Source: Sipunculus nudus
Taxonomy: Eukaryota > Annelida > Sipuncula > Golfingiida > Sipunculidae
Assembly (NCBI GenBank): GCA_026874595.1
Contig: CM049314.1
Location: forward strand, 12,392,729-12,456,728
Length of the DNA stretch: 64,000 nt
Direction: 5' to 3'
A program made the translations under genes and the position numbers. The notes under the pieces were generated by a model that saw nothing but the letters and a program-made list of their open reading frames with translations, was not told the DNA's origin and did not search any database. Each line of letters starts with the position of its first letter. Position 1 is the first letter of the stretch. Positions 26,301-41,300 of the stretch are shown in pieces.

Positions 26301-29300
26301 GGCAGCGGATCCTGCTTGGTGGAGTCCCCAGATGTCTTTGACTTAAGGTAACTCAGTCTGTCTCTCAGGTAGTCAGGGATTTCCTCTTTCTGTGGCCTGC
26401 TCTGGTAACTCTGGTATAGGTCAACTGTAGACTGGAATTATAAGGTTAATCTGTGATAATTCTGGTAAATGTCAACTGTAGACTGGAATTATAGGGTTAA
26501 TCTGTGATAATTCTGGTATATGTCAACTGTAACTATACAGGGCTCTGTGATAATTATCATAACTCTTGATGATAGAGCAAACAGGTAGAAAAGCATACAT
26601 GATATAAAGACTACACAAATCAGAAGCCACAGTTCAAATTCTTTGAAAAAAATATGTTCACATTTAGAGAGAATCCAATATATGCTTTTACATATGTGAA
26701 TGAAGGAAGAACCCTTTAACATGCTAGACACCACATGTAAACATTATGTTGTTAATAATGTTAATCACAATGATCATAGTTTCTTACTTTAAGAATAATA
26801 TATTTAAATCCAACATGTATGCAAATATCATTTAAATATGGTTTTACCTTCGAGAAGCAACATAATGTACACTGTTTTCAGCTGACAAAGTTAAATGTTT
26901 GTTCCATTTACTGATATACATATAATCAATTTTCAGACAAACAAGCTACAAAAATATGATGATTTACTTGACTTAACACAGGCTGGCATATAGTAACTTT
27001 TAATTTGGTAATCTACTGACCAGCTCAGGTAGGCCCACAGCGATTGTTGCGATGCTGTCTTTTGTAGTGAGTACTCTGTTTGGGCTGCTGATCTTCTGGC
27101 CAAGTGCTCCGCTAAGTACTCCGTCATGAAGATTTTCTCTCCCATTACACTCAAGGTCTTCCAAAGGTGATGCTGCAATGTTTATAATAATAAGTACCAC
27201 AGCAAATAGGATTAAAAAAATTACATTTCAGCTTTACTTCACTGATGCCAAAATTATTTGTTTAAATCTTGTACATTATCCATCTATCTACATTTATCAT
27301 ATGAAATGCACTTCATTCAAGTAATTGTATTCTTAGAACTGATCTGCATCATTAGTGGATTCAAAGCAATAAACCATCTGATTCCATTTTATTATTGAAG
27401 CTTAAAACTAGCTTCAACAGATGTGATGTGAAGTGAGTAAACATCTTTCCAGATGTTCTTATGAGATAAAATATGTTAGACAAATTACACAATACTAACC
27501 TTATTTCTGGCATGTGCTTAATAAATATGTAGAGGAATAGTATTGCCAAATATGAACAAAACAACACTAGTGGATTTGAATGTGGGCAGTCTTGAACATG
27601 AAGTTTAACAACAGGTTAAATGACAGATTTACCTTAATATTTTGAAGGAATGAAGTCAGAGTGACTCAGTTTTTGGTTTGGTAGGAGAACATAAGTTCAT
27701 TTAACAGTAAGCAGGAATTTGGATTCATAGGTTTGGATTCATAGTTTCAAAACATGCCTTGTTAATGGACAGACAACAGTCAAAAGACCATTGCTATGGC
27801 TCAGCTGACTTATAGTAAGCTGAGCAAAAAATCCACTCCTTACTTTCTCCATTAGGGATCTCCTCAGCTGTTGGCTGCAGAACATATTCAAACCTGGTTC
27901 CCTCTGGCTGACTCAGTAGGAACTTCCTGCAATGAGAGGGTTTCCAGTAAAACATCCTTAACCAAAGATTTCTTATGTATGGAATGTGAAGTGTGCATGC
28001 AGAATGCGTGTTGAGAGATTTTGTATGTGCTGGCATGGCAACAAGCATATTATCTATGAGTAGCTTTTGGATACCATGCTGAACCTGCAAAAATTGTTAC
28101 ATGTAGATTTAGTTTGGCAGATATGCATTCGGCATGCCGGCTACACACATATGGAATCTCACTATATTTATTTAGTCAATACTGATTTTTACCAATATTC
28201 CACATCCTGGATCTGCATTCTGTGTATGAGGAATGTTAGATTTATCCTGCAATGATGCCTTTCATGACTCAAAGAGAGACAAAATACAGTGTAATACCAT
28301 ACAATACAAACATTGAGGATGAAAATATATATTTTGTTAAATGGATGAGGATTCAAGAAATAAAATAAAAGAAAATATTCACAAATATTTCAAGAAACAC
28401 TACCCTTCTACATGGCAGAAAACCTAAAATAAGCAGACCAGAAATGAAAACAGATCATCCCATCCACATTGTATGCCCCGAACCACATAACAAAGTTTAC
28501 TTCATCTTTATTTAACAGTCAGTGCCATATAGTGGCCATGGTCTGAACCTGATATTAATAACCCTTACTTATTGGTGTCTGCCTCTGTGAGCATCCAGTC
28601 AGTTGATGACAGCATATGGACGTCCTGTATTCGGACAGGGACTGACACCGTGTGACAGTGTCCCTCTAACATGTTCATCACGTCCAGGCTCTGGCTGTAA
28701 CAAACAGACAGGGTGCCTTCAATAGACTGCTGTCTCTTATACATTAGTAAAAATGTCAAGGGGAGTTACTCACAATAATATAGAGAAGTGTGAGTATAAT
28801 ACATTAATGCATGTATAAAGTGAACATTTGTACAGTATATCTCTACATAATTCATGCCTACCCCCACCCCCTTCACTTCCTCTGTTTCATATGTCAAGAA
28901 TCAATGGATGTAACCAATATGTTATAATAACGTTTGAAAGATAGACCAACAGCTATGTAAAGCAAACAGAATAAACACACTACAGAAGAGCAATACAATT
29001 GATACAACAACGAGGTCTGACCACTTACTGGTAAAATTGTAGTTTTGTTATCAGTATTTCCTGAATTAAATATAGTTGATATATAATGAAATTTGCTAAG
29101 TAGTTGTGTGCAATGGCTACATGCCATTTAGAGAAGTAGAAACCTCTTAAATATGATAAGATGACCTCATTAAACATGATGACAGTAAGGATAGTCAGAT
29201 AAACCGTCTGTCTCACCTTCCTTCCTTGTAAAACACCAGGAGTCCTTCTGGTGTGTGAGCAAACTGACTACACATACAGAACCTGCCCTGAAACCAAACA

Positions 29301-32300
29301 GGTAGGTGAATACATCAGGAGCATCCTTGTTTATTTATAATACAACAGAACTTAGTTTATCTGAAGAGCTCAGGGGACATGATTTTAGTTCGGGTAAATG
29401 ATTGTTCAGAAAAACAATTTAGCATGATTCATCACTTATGAATGACTGCCAACCTGCCACTGAGCAGTGGACTTTAAGAGACTGACAGACATGAATTCAT
29501 TAAGCCCGTCCAAAATAAATATTGGCAACATCATTTTTGTTAGGGTTTTCCATCAATTTAATCAATTTACCGTGTAAAATACATCAAATATTAGCCCTGG
29601 AAAATCAGAATTCAATGAGTTATTGAATTTTTTTCATTATTTGGATAAATGGTCACAAATTCAGTGATCAGTTTTCAGTTTTGAATCACCATTTTTTTCT
29701 GAAAAACAGTGTTAAGATAAATGACACTCTACAGTATATGTCACATATATACACCAGTTTTGTAGTTTTCTGTGTGATAAAATGATACTTATCATACAGC
29801 TGTCCACTGTTTATGTGGGAGTTTTTATGTTTTCATAATTGTATATATAAACCTTCTATATATGAATCCAACTAGTGGGCTAATAAGTAACTTTTTGTTT
29901 TTCAGACCAATCATGCTTTTTATATTTCCAGTTTGTTAGAGAGGACCTATTTAAACCCTTTTTAATTAAGAAATTAAGATTTTAATTATAAAAAATAACA
30001 ACATACAACTTGATCTCTGAAGTGACGTGTGACTTTCTCAGCAGCAGCCTCCAGCATGGTGGTAGTGGCGAGACGACTAACTTCCCCTGTCTCTGTGTTT
30101 ATGTTCAGCAGTGTGTTTGTCTGCAGGAATAGAGAGGATCGGCAAGGTGAAGTTCAGGAAGGTCAGCAAGTGATGAATTTTCATTAATCTACAGTATGTG
30201 TAAATTAACTAGAATGGAAAGACACTGGTATGAGTTATCAAGGATGTTGTCTCTGAGGGAGTGGCCATGTTTTCATCAATGACATATAAGAAAGGATGAA
30301 ATCAATATGCCCCTGGCTGATTGCTGTGTCTATATACTGTGCGATACTTGGAAACTCTTTTGGTGAACTCTTCTTGTATGATGCAAGACTTTCAATGCTG
30401 GAAATTACTTACAGATAACAAAAATATAATTTTAAAACTCTGGTATTTGACTCAGATGTGAATAACATCTATATACAAATGGGACTATAGACACTGAAGA
30501 AAAAAACAATATGAAATTTTAATTCTGACTCTTTATGCAAAAAGGCTAACCTTAAGATTTCCATCATATATATACTGACAACTGAGTGACACGGTGGGTC
30601 CATCAAAGAGGCAGGTTAAAAGACTCTTTAATGAGACCAACACTACTAATCCTACCACTTTTTTTGTCTAGACACGTGTAAAATTTGTGAAGTTTTTATT
30701 ATTTGCACTACTAGTATACTACATGGACATTTTTTGTTTTGACACAATTATCATGGAAAGCGAAGGATATTGGGCACAGTCCTGCCCTGGGTTATAACTG
30801 ACTGATGTGAAGATCTCTACTTGCAATTAATGAATAAATGCTGATTGTATTCCCTTAACCATACTTATACTGGTAATAAAATCCTTGCAATATAACTGAA
30901 CCAGCCTCACCACTCCTTCATGTAGCACCACATTGGTGTCAAGAGGGAAACCTAACACGGCAATCTGCACCCTGGGTCGGAAGTTGTATCGCATGTTTGG
31001 GAAGATGTCATAAAGGTCAAGGTAGGTCAAGTGTTGGCTCCCTGGGGTCATTGAGTACAGGCTGATGGGGTTTGCCGTTGCTACATGTATGACATCAGAG
31101 GTCTGTGAACCAGGCTGTCTGTTGGCAGCTGAAAAATATATTAAAAGATGCTGAAATACAACTGTATGAGTGTGGGTTCAAACATATACATAACAACAGT
31201 GTACAGGCCATGTTTCTACACACTCTTATTTCCTGCATTTTTACAGACATCACGACTGAATTTTTAGTAAAAGTAAATGTAAACATGGCCATAAAACTGT
31301 ATGTTTAATCTTGGGTGTCTGTCAAAGAGTAATATAACTAGGTCGGAAATGATCCTGTACCGAATATTGGTAAAAATCTGGTCACTGATTGACATTTGTT
31401 GTTATAATATTAATATTTGTACATCTAGAGTCCTGTAATTTGTTTAAATGATCAAATGGATTTTCCAGTAGATAAAACTCTGGCTATTAGAAGTCAATGA
31501 TGATGAATCTCATGACAATATCTCAAGTGTTTTTTTTTTTCCTCTATTATATCTCTATCTACCTTAAAACTGAAATTTTAAATTTGTATTCAATAAAAAA
31601 TTTAAAATTTAATTTTTCACCAAGAAGAAACACAATAAATGAAAAACAAACAGAAAACCTTTTGAGATATTTTCATGCTGTTTAATAATAGTCCACAAAA
31701 AAGTGGCTAACTGTTCTGGGTGCTTTAAAGAGAGTACCTTTAAATTTTTTTTAAATATTACAAAAACATGTTAAAATGAATGAAAAGATAAAAAAAATAG
31801 TTCTGCATCAGAAAGATCACTGTACCAGGTTTTATACTAATAATTCCTTTATGGTTCTAATATGAACTTAAAACAATTTTTGGACTGATTTTAGATGTAG
31901 TGCATGGTTTTTGTCAGTTCTGCTACTGAACACAACTCACCTTTGGCCACAGCCAGGTCCATGATGATACTGGTCTCATGTAGGGGGAGCGTCCAGAAGG
32001 CCTCCTGCTCCGTGAACATTAGTGACCGCGCCTCCGTCCTCTCAACAGGATGGGACTGAACACCCATCTTTATTGGTCCCTATGGTAACAGATCATCAAA
32101 TCTTGAATAAATTTGAAATAACTCAGGCGAGACCATTTTCATTATCTAGGTTATGATAAAGAATTTATCAAATGCAATCTTTGTGTGGCCTTGCTTAAGA
32201 TTTTTATTTCATTAAATAACTGTGAAATATTGGGAGAGTTATAAAGAAACTACTTACTAATTATATCATTGTATATTTCTCATGTTTGTTCTCTGTTATT

Positions 32301-35300
32301 AAAATATTTTGAATCAGAGCATAGTAACAAAATTTATCTCAGACAAACTTAAGAATACAAAAGCCCTTTTCATTTAGTTTATGTAAGAGAATGCATTTGT
32401 TCATAGCAAATGGATCAGCGTCAGCTTGAAATGAAGGACTGCATCTATAAGCCACAAGGTCAAAACAAGTTTTGGATATTGTAACTATAACAACATTTTT
32501 AGGGCCCAACCTGACAGTAAATAACTTATGTCCCTTATCAATTTAATATATGTCACCTATATTAATACTAATAGATATATCTTTTATACTTTTATATACA
32601 ACTTGTATACTTTCAGATATCACTTTGCCAACAAAAATAAACTCTTTGTCTTAAGTACAGTGGAATCCCACAATTACGACCACCTGTGGGACTGACCTAT
32701 ATGGTCGTAATTTAGGGGTGGTCTTACTTGTGAAAATCTAAGTTACATGAATCAAATATTCGGGACCAGGAAAGGTGGTCATAATTGTGGGGTGGTCGCA
32801 AGGTGGGGTTTCACTGTATAACTATGACCATGCTGACCTGTGTATGACCTGACTGACCTTGACCGTGACATTCTTGTGTTCTACTGAACAGCTCATCAGT
32901 TTCCTTTGACCTGACCTCTGGATATGTAGATGACCTCTGAACTCAAAAGGAGGCAGGTCCATCCTTGATGGAGAAAACATAGAGTGAAGTAACATTCTGA
33001 CACCAGGTTCATTCACTACTTACAGTTACATTGGCCTGTTCCGATATCTGATGTCTGTTAACTAAAGGTAATCCCCAGAACCCTTTATAAAACAGACAAG
33101 AATGCTTAAATCCCACCCCATACAGGCTGTACATTTTGTTTATATACACATGTTTATGATGTGGGGGAGCAGGGGGGGGGGGGGGGCCTGCCAAAGTAAT
33201 CCAAACACATTCAGCAACATTTGGTGACAAATCAGACAAACCAGACAAGTTTGCAAAGGGCATCTCGCAACTAGTGACCTTTCATTTTCTGCACATATGC
33301 AACCAACCATCTCATGTTACTTTTCTAATGTTTGTCAACATTGGCTGATGTAACATGTTTACTAACAGCTAATTGATAGACAAGCTCATACAACCTGCAC
33401 AAAGGTGATATAATACCTAAATGTTGTTTGAGCATTTATAGTTGATGTCTTGATATTATCAAATTCTTTTTGACAGACAGGTGATAGATTGCCAATTTAT
33501 GATCTTTAAATTCCAATAAAAATCTAACACAATTAACAAAACCAGTCTGCATTATATTTGATAAACTCTTCAATTTAAGAAAAAAACTCTTTAAAGCCAA
33601 GTGTTGCTGACACATAATTTCAACTAGGACTGAATTTTAAGCAAACTGATCTATTTGCAGTTTTCTTATTATTTTTTTTTAATTCAGCATTATTTGTGTG
33701 TATGCTTACAGTGGTGTGGCAGTATAATGAACCTTACATCTGGAATTTGAGATCATCCATGCTCAGGGTACTTCTAGGCAGCCAAAAGATATAAAGGTAA
33801 AACAGACAGTAATGGAACCAATGTTGCTTTCATTAAATCAGAAAGAACACACTGCTTCATGTTGTAAAGGAACTTGATATAATGCACTTCTGTATGCCAT
33901 AACTTTGTTACTAAAATGTTTAGAAAAATATATAAATGCAGTTTTAGTATTAGTAAATTTCCTTCCATTGAATTAATAATTATGTTTCAATTTTAACTCA
34001 CACAAAAAAAAGGAATAAGATGGCTTGGTAAGCTTTCTAATACTGAAGATTTCGCTGGGGCAACCTCCAGTGCCATGTTAAGCATCTTTTAATTTTGCAG
34101 CAGGAATATACTAAATTAGACTTATGTAGATACAGAATCATGTAGAGATCCCTCTATTGTTTCTATATCAAATGAAAATCCTTTCCAGCTCAGCCTCAGT
34201 CCAACCCAGACTATGTGATCATCAGTCAAATGCTTATTCAGTCTCTGCTTTACACATTTTCATGATTTATCTAGGTACACTTTGTATTTTATTTTTTCTT
34301 TATAATTGTCAGGTTTTTAGCTCAGCTGACTGTAAGTCATCTGAGCTATAGTGATCACTCTTTGTCCGTCGTCCGTCCAGCTATCCGTTTGTCTGTCTGT
34401 TAACAAGGCACAAATCGTAACTGCTTGACCTGGAATCTTCTTACTTTACATCCAGTGAGGTCCATAAAAAATCTCCTTGGAAACCTGGAATTAGGTCTCT
34501 GTTACCCATATCCTTCGAGCTATGGAGCCCCAAAGTACCCCGCAGAATAGTAAAAAATTTCATACAAAAACTTCAATATCTTATTAACTACATCACTGAT
34601 GGTAATGATTTTTGGCATACATATTGATCATGAGATGCTTCATCAGTTTCTGCAGACTGGTGGCGCCAACAGTATTTTTCGATTTTTTTACAAATTTTTT
34701 ACTCTTTTTTGAGACCTTTAAAAATGTGGACATCTGTTAACAGGGCACAAATCGTAAAGACTGGACCTAGAATCTTCATTCTTGACATTCTGAGAGAACT
34801 ATGAACAGTCTCCATGGATACCTGAAATTAGGTCTCTGTTACCCATTTCCTTTGAGCTATGGGGCCCTAAAGTACCCCCCAGAATAGTGAAAAATTTCAT
34901 ACAAAAACTTCAATATCTGATTAACTACATCACTGATGGTCATGATTTTTGGCATACATATTGATCATGAGATGTTTCATCAGTTTCTGCAGACTTGTGG
35001 CGCCACCTGTATTTTTCAAATTTTTAACAATTTTTTGTTATATTTTTTATACCTTTAAGGATGTAGTTATCTGTCAACAGGGTTCAAATTGTAACAACTG
35101 GACCTTGAATCTTCATTCTTGACACACAGGGAGACCTATGAAAAGTCTCCATGGAAACCTGAAATTAGGTCTCTGTTACCCATATCCTTCAAGCTATAGG
35201 ACTCCAAAATATCCCTCAGAATAATGGAAAAATTGACACAAAAGCTGAAGTATCTGAACAACTAATGCAGAGATCACCATAATTGTTTGTATGGATATTG

Positions 35301-38300
35301 ATCATGGAGTGTTTCATCAGTTTCTGCAGCCTGGTGGCACCACATGTCTTTGTTCGGGCTTTTTTTCAATTTTTTTCTCTATTTTTGAGACCTTCAAGGA
35401 TATGAACATCTGTTAACAGGGCACAAATCATAATAACTGGACCTTGAATCTTTATTCTTTACAGACAAGGAGACCCATGAAAAATCTCCATGGAAACCTG
35501 AAATTAGGTCTCTGTTACCCATATCCATTAAGCTGTATGGCTCCAAAATACCCCCCAGAATAATGAAAAATTTGATACAAAAACTCCAGTATCTCAATAA
35601 ATACAACACTGATGCTCATGTTTTTTGGCATACATATTGATCATGACGTGTTCCATCAGTTTCAGCAGACTGGGTGCGCCACCTCTATTTTTTTTATTTT
35701 TACAAATTATTTTCTCTATTTTTGAGACCTTTAAAGATGTGGTTATCTGTCAACAGGGTACAAAGTGTAACAACTGGACCTAGAATCTTCATTCCTGTCA
35801 TGCAAGGAGGCCCATGAAAAGTGTCTGTGGAAGCCTGAAATTAGGTCTCTGTTACCCATATCCTTCAAGCTATAAGACTCCAAAATATCCCTCAGAATAA
35901 TATTTGAAAATTTGATACAAAAGCTGAAGTATCTGAACAACTAATCCAGAAACCAACATGCTTCTTTGCATGGATATTGACCATTTAGTGTTTTTATTAG
36001 TTTCTGCAGACTGGTGGAGCCATCTGTATCATTTTTAAAGTTTACACATTTTTTCTCTATTTTTGAGATATATTAATACAGACACAATCTCAGCCTGTTG
36101 GTTAATCTGTTTGATGCTTCAGTTGAATGGTTTTATACTACCATTCAGATGATAAAATTTCCTTTTGCAAATCTCTTCCCAGTCAGCTGAGTGTCATGAC
36201 CCATGGGTCACTTGTTTTATATGTCAGGAATAAATTATGAAATAATTAAAGAGAGGAACAGCTCCTTCTGATGTGAAACAGGCTAACTGGAAAATATTAG
36301 AATATTTTGTTAAAGCAAGCATTTATCCAGTTTAACTAATATGTAGAAAATACTTTGTATTATCCATTCTACAGTTTCAAATTCATGTATTTTACTTCAT
36401 ATGTTTTAACTTTTCCTTATGTGATTTTATATACCTTAAATATGACTTATATCAGTCAATCTATTTTGCTTTGCTAAACAGTTCTTTTTCTTACTTTATC
36501 TTATTTATTATAACATAACAGCTTTCAAATACCTTCTATGTTATCTATCCTGTGTGGTGACAGAAGCAAAAATGTCCACTTGAATTATGAACTTCATAAT
36601 CTCTCCTTTTCTTCTGTTATAAATTCAGCAGTTCAAAAGGTCAGTTATCTTTAGGATGGTAAAGTACAATAAGAAAGAAGCAAGCCCCACCATCGTAAGG
36701 TTGATCTGAGGTCCTTGTCTTGCCACTTGATTACTAATAGGTAGGTAATGCTGATTTGTTCAGTAGGGCTGTATTATTAATTTGTTCCTTTTACCTTTCA
36801 ACAAATATTCTGATAAAGCTGAATATCTGGAGCATATTTGTAATAAATTATCTTTTCTGCTTCTGTCTTTTCTCTTACTCCTCTCTCACTCTTTCTCACA
36901 CAGCCACACATTAATCACCACAAAGCCATGGAAAGAATTTGCCACTGATATGCACAAAACAGCAATGAAAAATTTCCAGCTAATTATTAATGTTAATGCA
37001 AATCTGTTGAAAAATCAGTTTTAAAAAAAGTGCCAGATTCTTTCCAAAACTTTACAAAAATATAAACAAGAGAAAGCAAATTCTTTCCATGTCTTTTATT
37101 AAAAAGAAGAGTACACATTAAATATATATGAGTCCCTGAAAAAAAAACAAATAAATAAATAGGAGGTATTGTTGACACTTGTTTGTATTATGTATCTCCT
37201 TTGAATTATTTGCTGAAAACTCTTTAATCTCACATGTTTACTCTTTTCTTAATTTTCTTTTTATAAACACATTGCCACACAGATTTCACTGCACCATTTG
37301 AGGTACAATGGTAGATATCCCATAAATACCGTTTCATCAATGATATGTGGATAATTATCCAATAAAAAGTGTTTTCCCACAGGATCTATGCTAACATTAA
37401 CGTATCAGAGTGATTATGTAAAAACATCCCAAATTTAAATGAAAGACTCAAATATGATCTCTATGTGAATTTTCAAATATAAGTTGAACTTCATGGACGC
37501 GGCAATAAAAGAGGGATTTACAGTACTGCAATACTGCAGGACACTTATTCCCGTTTTCAATGGCCTGCTATGTAAATTACCTTTCACATATCTTATTAGT
37601 CTTGCCCTTCTGCTGTTATCCAGAAAACCATCCGACCAAGTGACTGCACCTTACTATGAAATTCACTTAATAACAATTTCAGAATGTATAAAATATGTCC
37701 TTGTATTAACCCATATATATCCTGGAGACATTCTGCACATAACAAAATGTAAACAACTGTACATCTGGATAAAAATTTCAAACGGGTAAACTGCACCATG
37801 ATAACTGATAATAATATTATCACAAACTGCAAAGTGGTGGCTGATTTTGTACACAGGAGCTTCAGTTAATGGTCCACAGGTTACAAGTAAGCCAGTGAGC
37901 TGATGAATATAAAATAATTCCTTGTATAATCCCCTGCATGCCATGACATGCTTATGATTAACCTCTGATTGCTTGATTTGAAGGTAAATTCTGTAGTAGT
38001 CCATGACTTGTTGTGATTTAATAAGAACAATTTCCTAAAAACTGTTGCACCTCCCTTCTCACTTTCTCTTTCTTTTTAACACTGAACATTATTTCTTACT
38101 CTTTGGCCAGTTTGACATTTCCTGGGTGGGCTCCTATCGGAATCCCGTGCTTGTGTAGCGTTTCTATGATTGTGTCTGTCAGTTCCTTGTTGTAAGTGTC
38201 AAAGTCAAACACGTTCTTCACAACACTTGACAGGCCTTCAGTTGGGAATTTCTGAAAATAAAGGTGGAAAAATTATTACAGCTGAGCAGAGAAATGGCCC

Positions 38301-41300
38301 CAAATAGTGTGATATTTTAACTGCTTAAATCTTAAATATTAGGAAAGTACTTATTCTACTCTAACATGGTTAAGTTTAGTTTTCACCGAGTTCAGCAATA
38401 AATGTTGATAATCTTATATACTACACAGGTCTTTCTTAGTAAATTTATGCAAGCCCATACAGGTTTATAAAGACTTCATGACCTCAGATTTTCTATGCAA
38501 GAGGCACCAAAAAGTTAAGCCCAACACAAGTCATGATATACAAGGCTATCTGAGAAGACATAACACAGTTCATTACACATGGAGAAGTTAAGCCCCACAC
38601 AAGTCATGATATACAAGGCTATTTGAGAAGACATAACACAGTTCATTACACATGGAAAAGTTAAGCCCCACACAAGTCATGATATACAAGGCTATCTGAG
38701 AAGACATAACACAGTTCATTACACATGGAGAAGTTAAGCCCCACACAAGTCATGATATACAAGGTTATCTGTGAAGACATAACACAGTTCATTACACATG
38801 GAGAAGTTAAGCCCCACACAAGTCATGATATACAAGGCTATCTGAGAAGACATAACACAGTTCATTACACATGGAGAAGTTAAGCCCCACACAAGTCATG
38901 ATATACAAGGCTATCTGAGAAGACATAACACAGTTCATTACACATGGAGAAGTTAAGCCCCACACAAGTCATGATATACAAGGCTATCTGAGAAGACATA
39001 ACACAGTTCATTACACATGGAGAAGTTAAGCCCCACACAAGTCATGATATACAAGGCTATCTGAGAAGACATAACACAGTTCATCACACACGGAGAAGTT
39101 AAGCCCTACACAAGTCATGATATACAAGGCTATCTGAGAAGACATAACACAGTTCCTAAAACAAGTGGGGATCTCGGGTTCAGGATTTTATTTTAAAGTT
39201 TGATTTGAATAAGGGAGCTTACTCAGCTGAGAAGTGCATTGTTTAAGCCATTTGGCTGCTTGATATCCCTGGATCTTCTTTTTCCGCTTACTATAATTAT
39301 CATCATAAAAATCATCATTTACACAGGTTAAGAAAATATTTTGATATATCCTACCTCTATATGCCTGACCATGTTGACAACCTCTCTGGTGGAGTATGGG
39401 TAGGAGATCTGGCCTTGGTCTGCCATGTCTCTCAGTTCACCAAATGCCAACACTAATTTCTTCAGGATATCTTCAGGCACGTTAGGTCCGTATTTCTGCA
39501 GCATAGCCATCTCTGATGCAGGGTCTGGGTTATCCACAGCGTGGGCACTGAATATATCACCTACAAAATAAGAACTAGATGCTATCGCAAACCGATCACC
39601 AGAAGCCTCCCCCAGAGGCCTGCAACTGAGCGATATGAGAAAACAGCAATTGAGTGTATAACCTCGGGAATAAGGTCAAGGTCACAAATAAATATTTGGT
39701 GCAAATCTGTGACCTAGAACTAATATTGAGCCAAAATTTAAGCTTTTGAAAATCCGCCATTTCGGATATCTATAACAACAAGAAAATGGTGCAAAAATAA
39801 AAAATAATTTAAAATTGATAGTTTTGCCCTTGGGGGGACCCAAGTAGGTTCATCCACAAAAAACTTTCCTGCAGGAGGAGGCTTTATTTTTTTTCATATC
39901 TGAGAGAATCTAAAGGAGAATATAGCAATACCCCACCTGACATAACCAGTTATACTGAACAGGGCTGAAAATTCATTATTTGTTACCGTAAAATCTCCAC
40001 TTAAAACCGCGGTTTAATTAAGAAATTCAAAATCTTGAAATCGGGTTGATTTCCTGAAAGCACTGTGCGGTTTATACTAGAAGGGTTTCCTGAATATCTT
40101 CCTGACAGACATCCTTTTTGGGCCGGCGAGTGGGCGATAATATCACAACTTTCGAAGGCCGTTCTTAGCAGCAGTCTCGCATGCATGGCAGCCGTGTGTA
40201 AATGTGTTATTTACGATTATTTGTTATTTATAGATTAAATATTGCTGATTTGTTTTCATGTGATATATAACTTGTTATAAAATCTTGGTAACTGTCAACA
40301 AATAATACGTTTACAACAACCCTGCTGTAACACACAGCGGCCCACTTCGTTGGGCATGGTCAAGCAAAATTGAAATAAAAGCCTACTTTAAACCCATTTG
40401 CGGCATTATTTAGCAATGATTATTTGTTTCAAACGTAAAATGAATAAAAGGCTGACATTGTAAAGAGTCACACAATGGCAGACGATCGTTTTAAAATCAA
40501 GTTTGAGTGCCGCCATGTGCTGAAACGCCCTGGTATTCTGCCAAGAATATTTTGAACGGCTGTACGCTGTGGGTGGTAAACAGAACAGCCACCTATTTCG
40601 TCCCATCGTGCCTTGCGCGAACAGTGCCTTGACAAAATGGCTCCCCACACGGAAACTTTCTTCAGGAAAAAACTTGCTTACCCGGACTGGCCACTTTAAT
40701 TTTACCTTAAAATCACTCGTTTTCAAGCGTCATGTTTCCTATACGTGCGTATCTCGACAAGGTAACTTCAGTTACTTTGATATTTAGTTAAGTAGACCAG
40801 CGATGTTTTCAAACGCACCAGCAAATTGTGACATGGAGCGATGTCAACGTACAATGTGACGATGATAATACCGAAGTAACCGGTATGAAAATGATTTGAA
40901 TCTTCCGAGTAATTCCAGAAAATGGAATTTTCATCAAAAATTAAGATTTCAAAATATTACTTTTAGAATTAAAATATACAGTGACTTGAAATGGATCAGC
41001 AGAATATTTTTTTTTCCAAAATATAATGACAAATCGGTAGTAAACAAGAATACGGCACGGAATATAAAATCTGTATAAACAGGCAGAGGTTCATCGGCCC
41101 TTACGTCTTCCCAAACTTCATGCTTGAGTGACCCTGCAAAAAAAAGTGTTATGATGTGTTTAAATAATATGCCCAAGGAATTTTAATGTGGACAGGAATG
41201 GCCGAGTCGCAACATACGCCTGTTCATTTCTAGATGATAGCTTGATTGTGTCTTTTGTCAAATCATTCCGTAGCAAAAGTTGGTGCGGTTTTAAAGGGGG

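Noticed and set aside
37484-38004. Overlapping open frames of 101 and 113 codons on opposite strands
   Set aside because: They are low-complexity, AT-driven frames inside a VWA8 intron without motifs.
38512-39155. CRISPR-like regular array
   Set aside because: There are no unique spacers; the whole 73-bp unit is repeated, and the genome is eukaryotic.
40406-40787. Open frames inside the 1.4-kb inverted-repeat element
   Set aside because: They have no transposase signature (no DDE or DNA-binding motif) and overlap on both strands.
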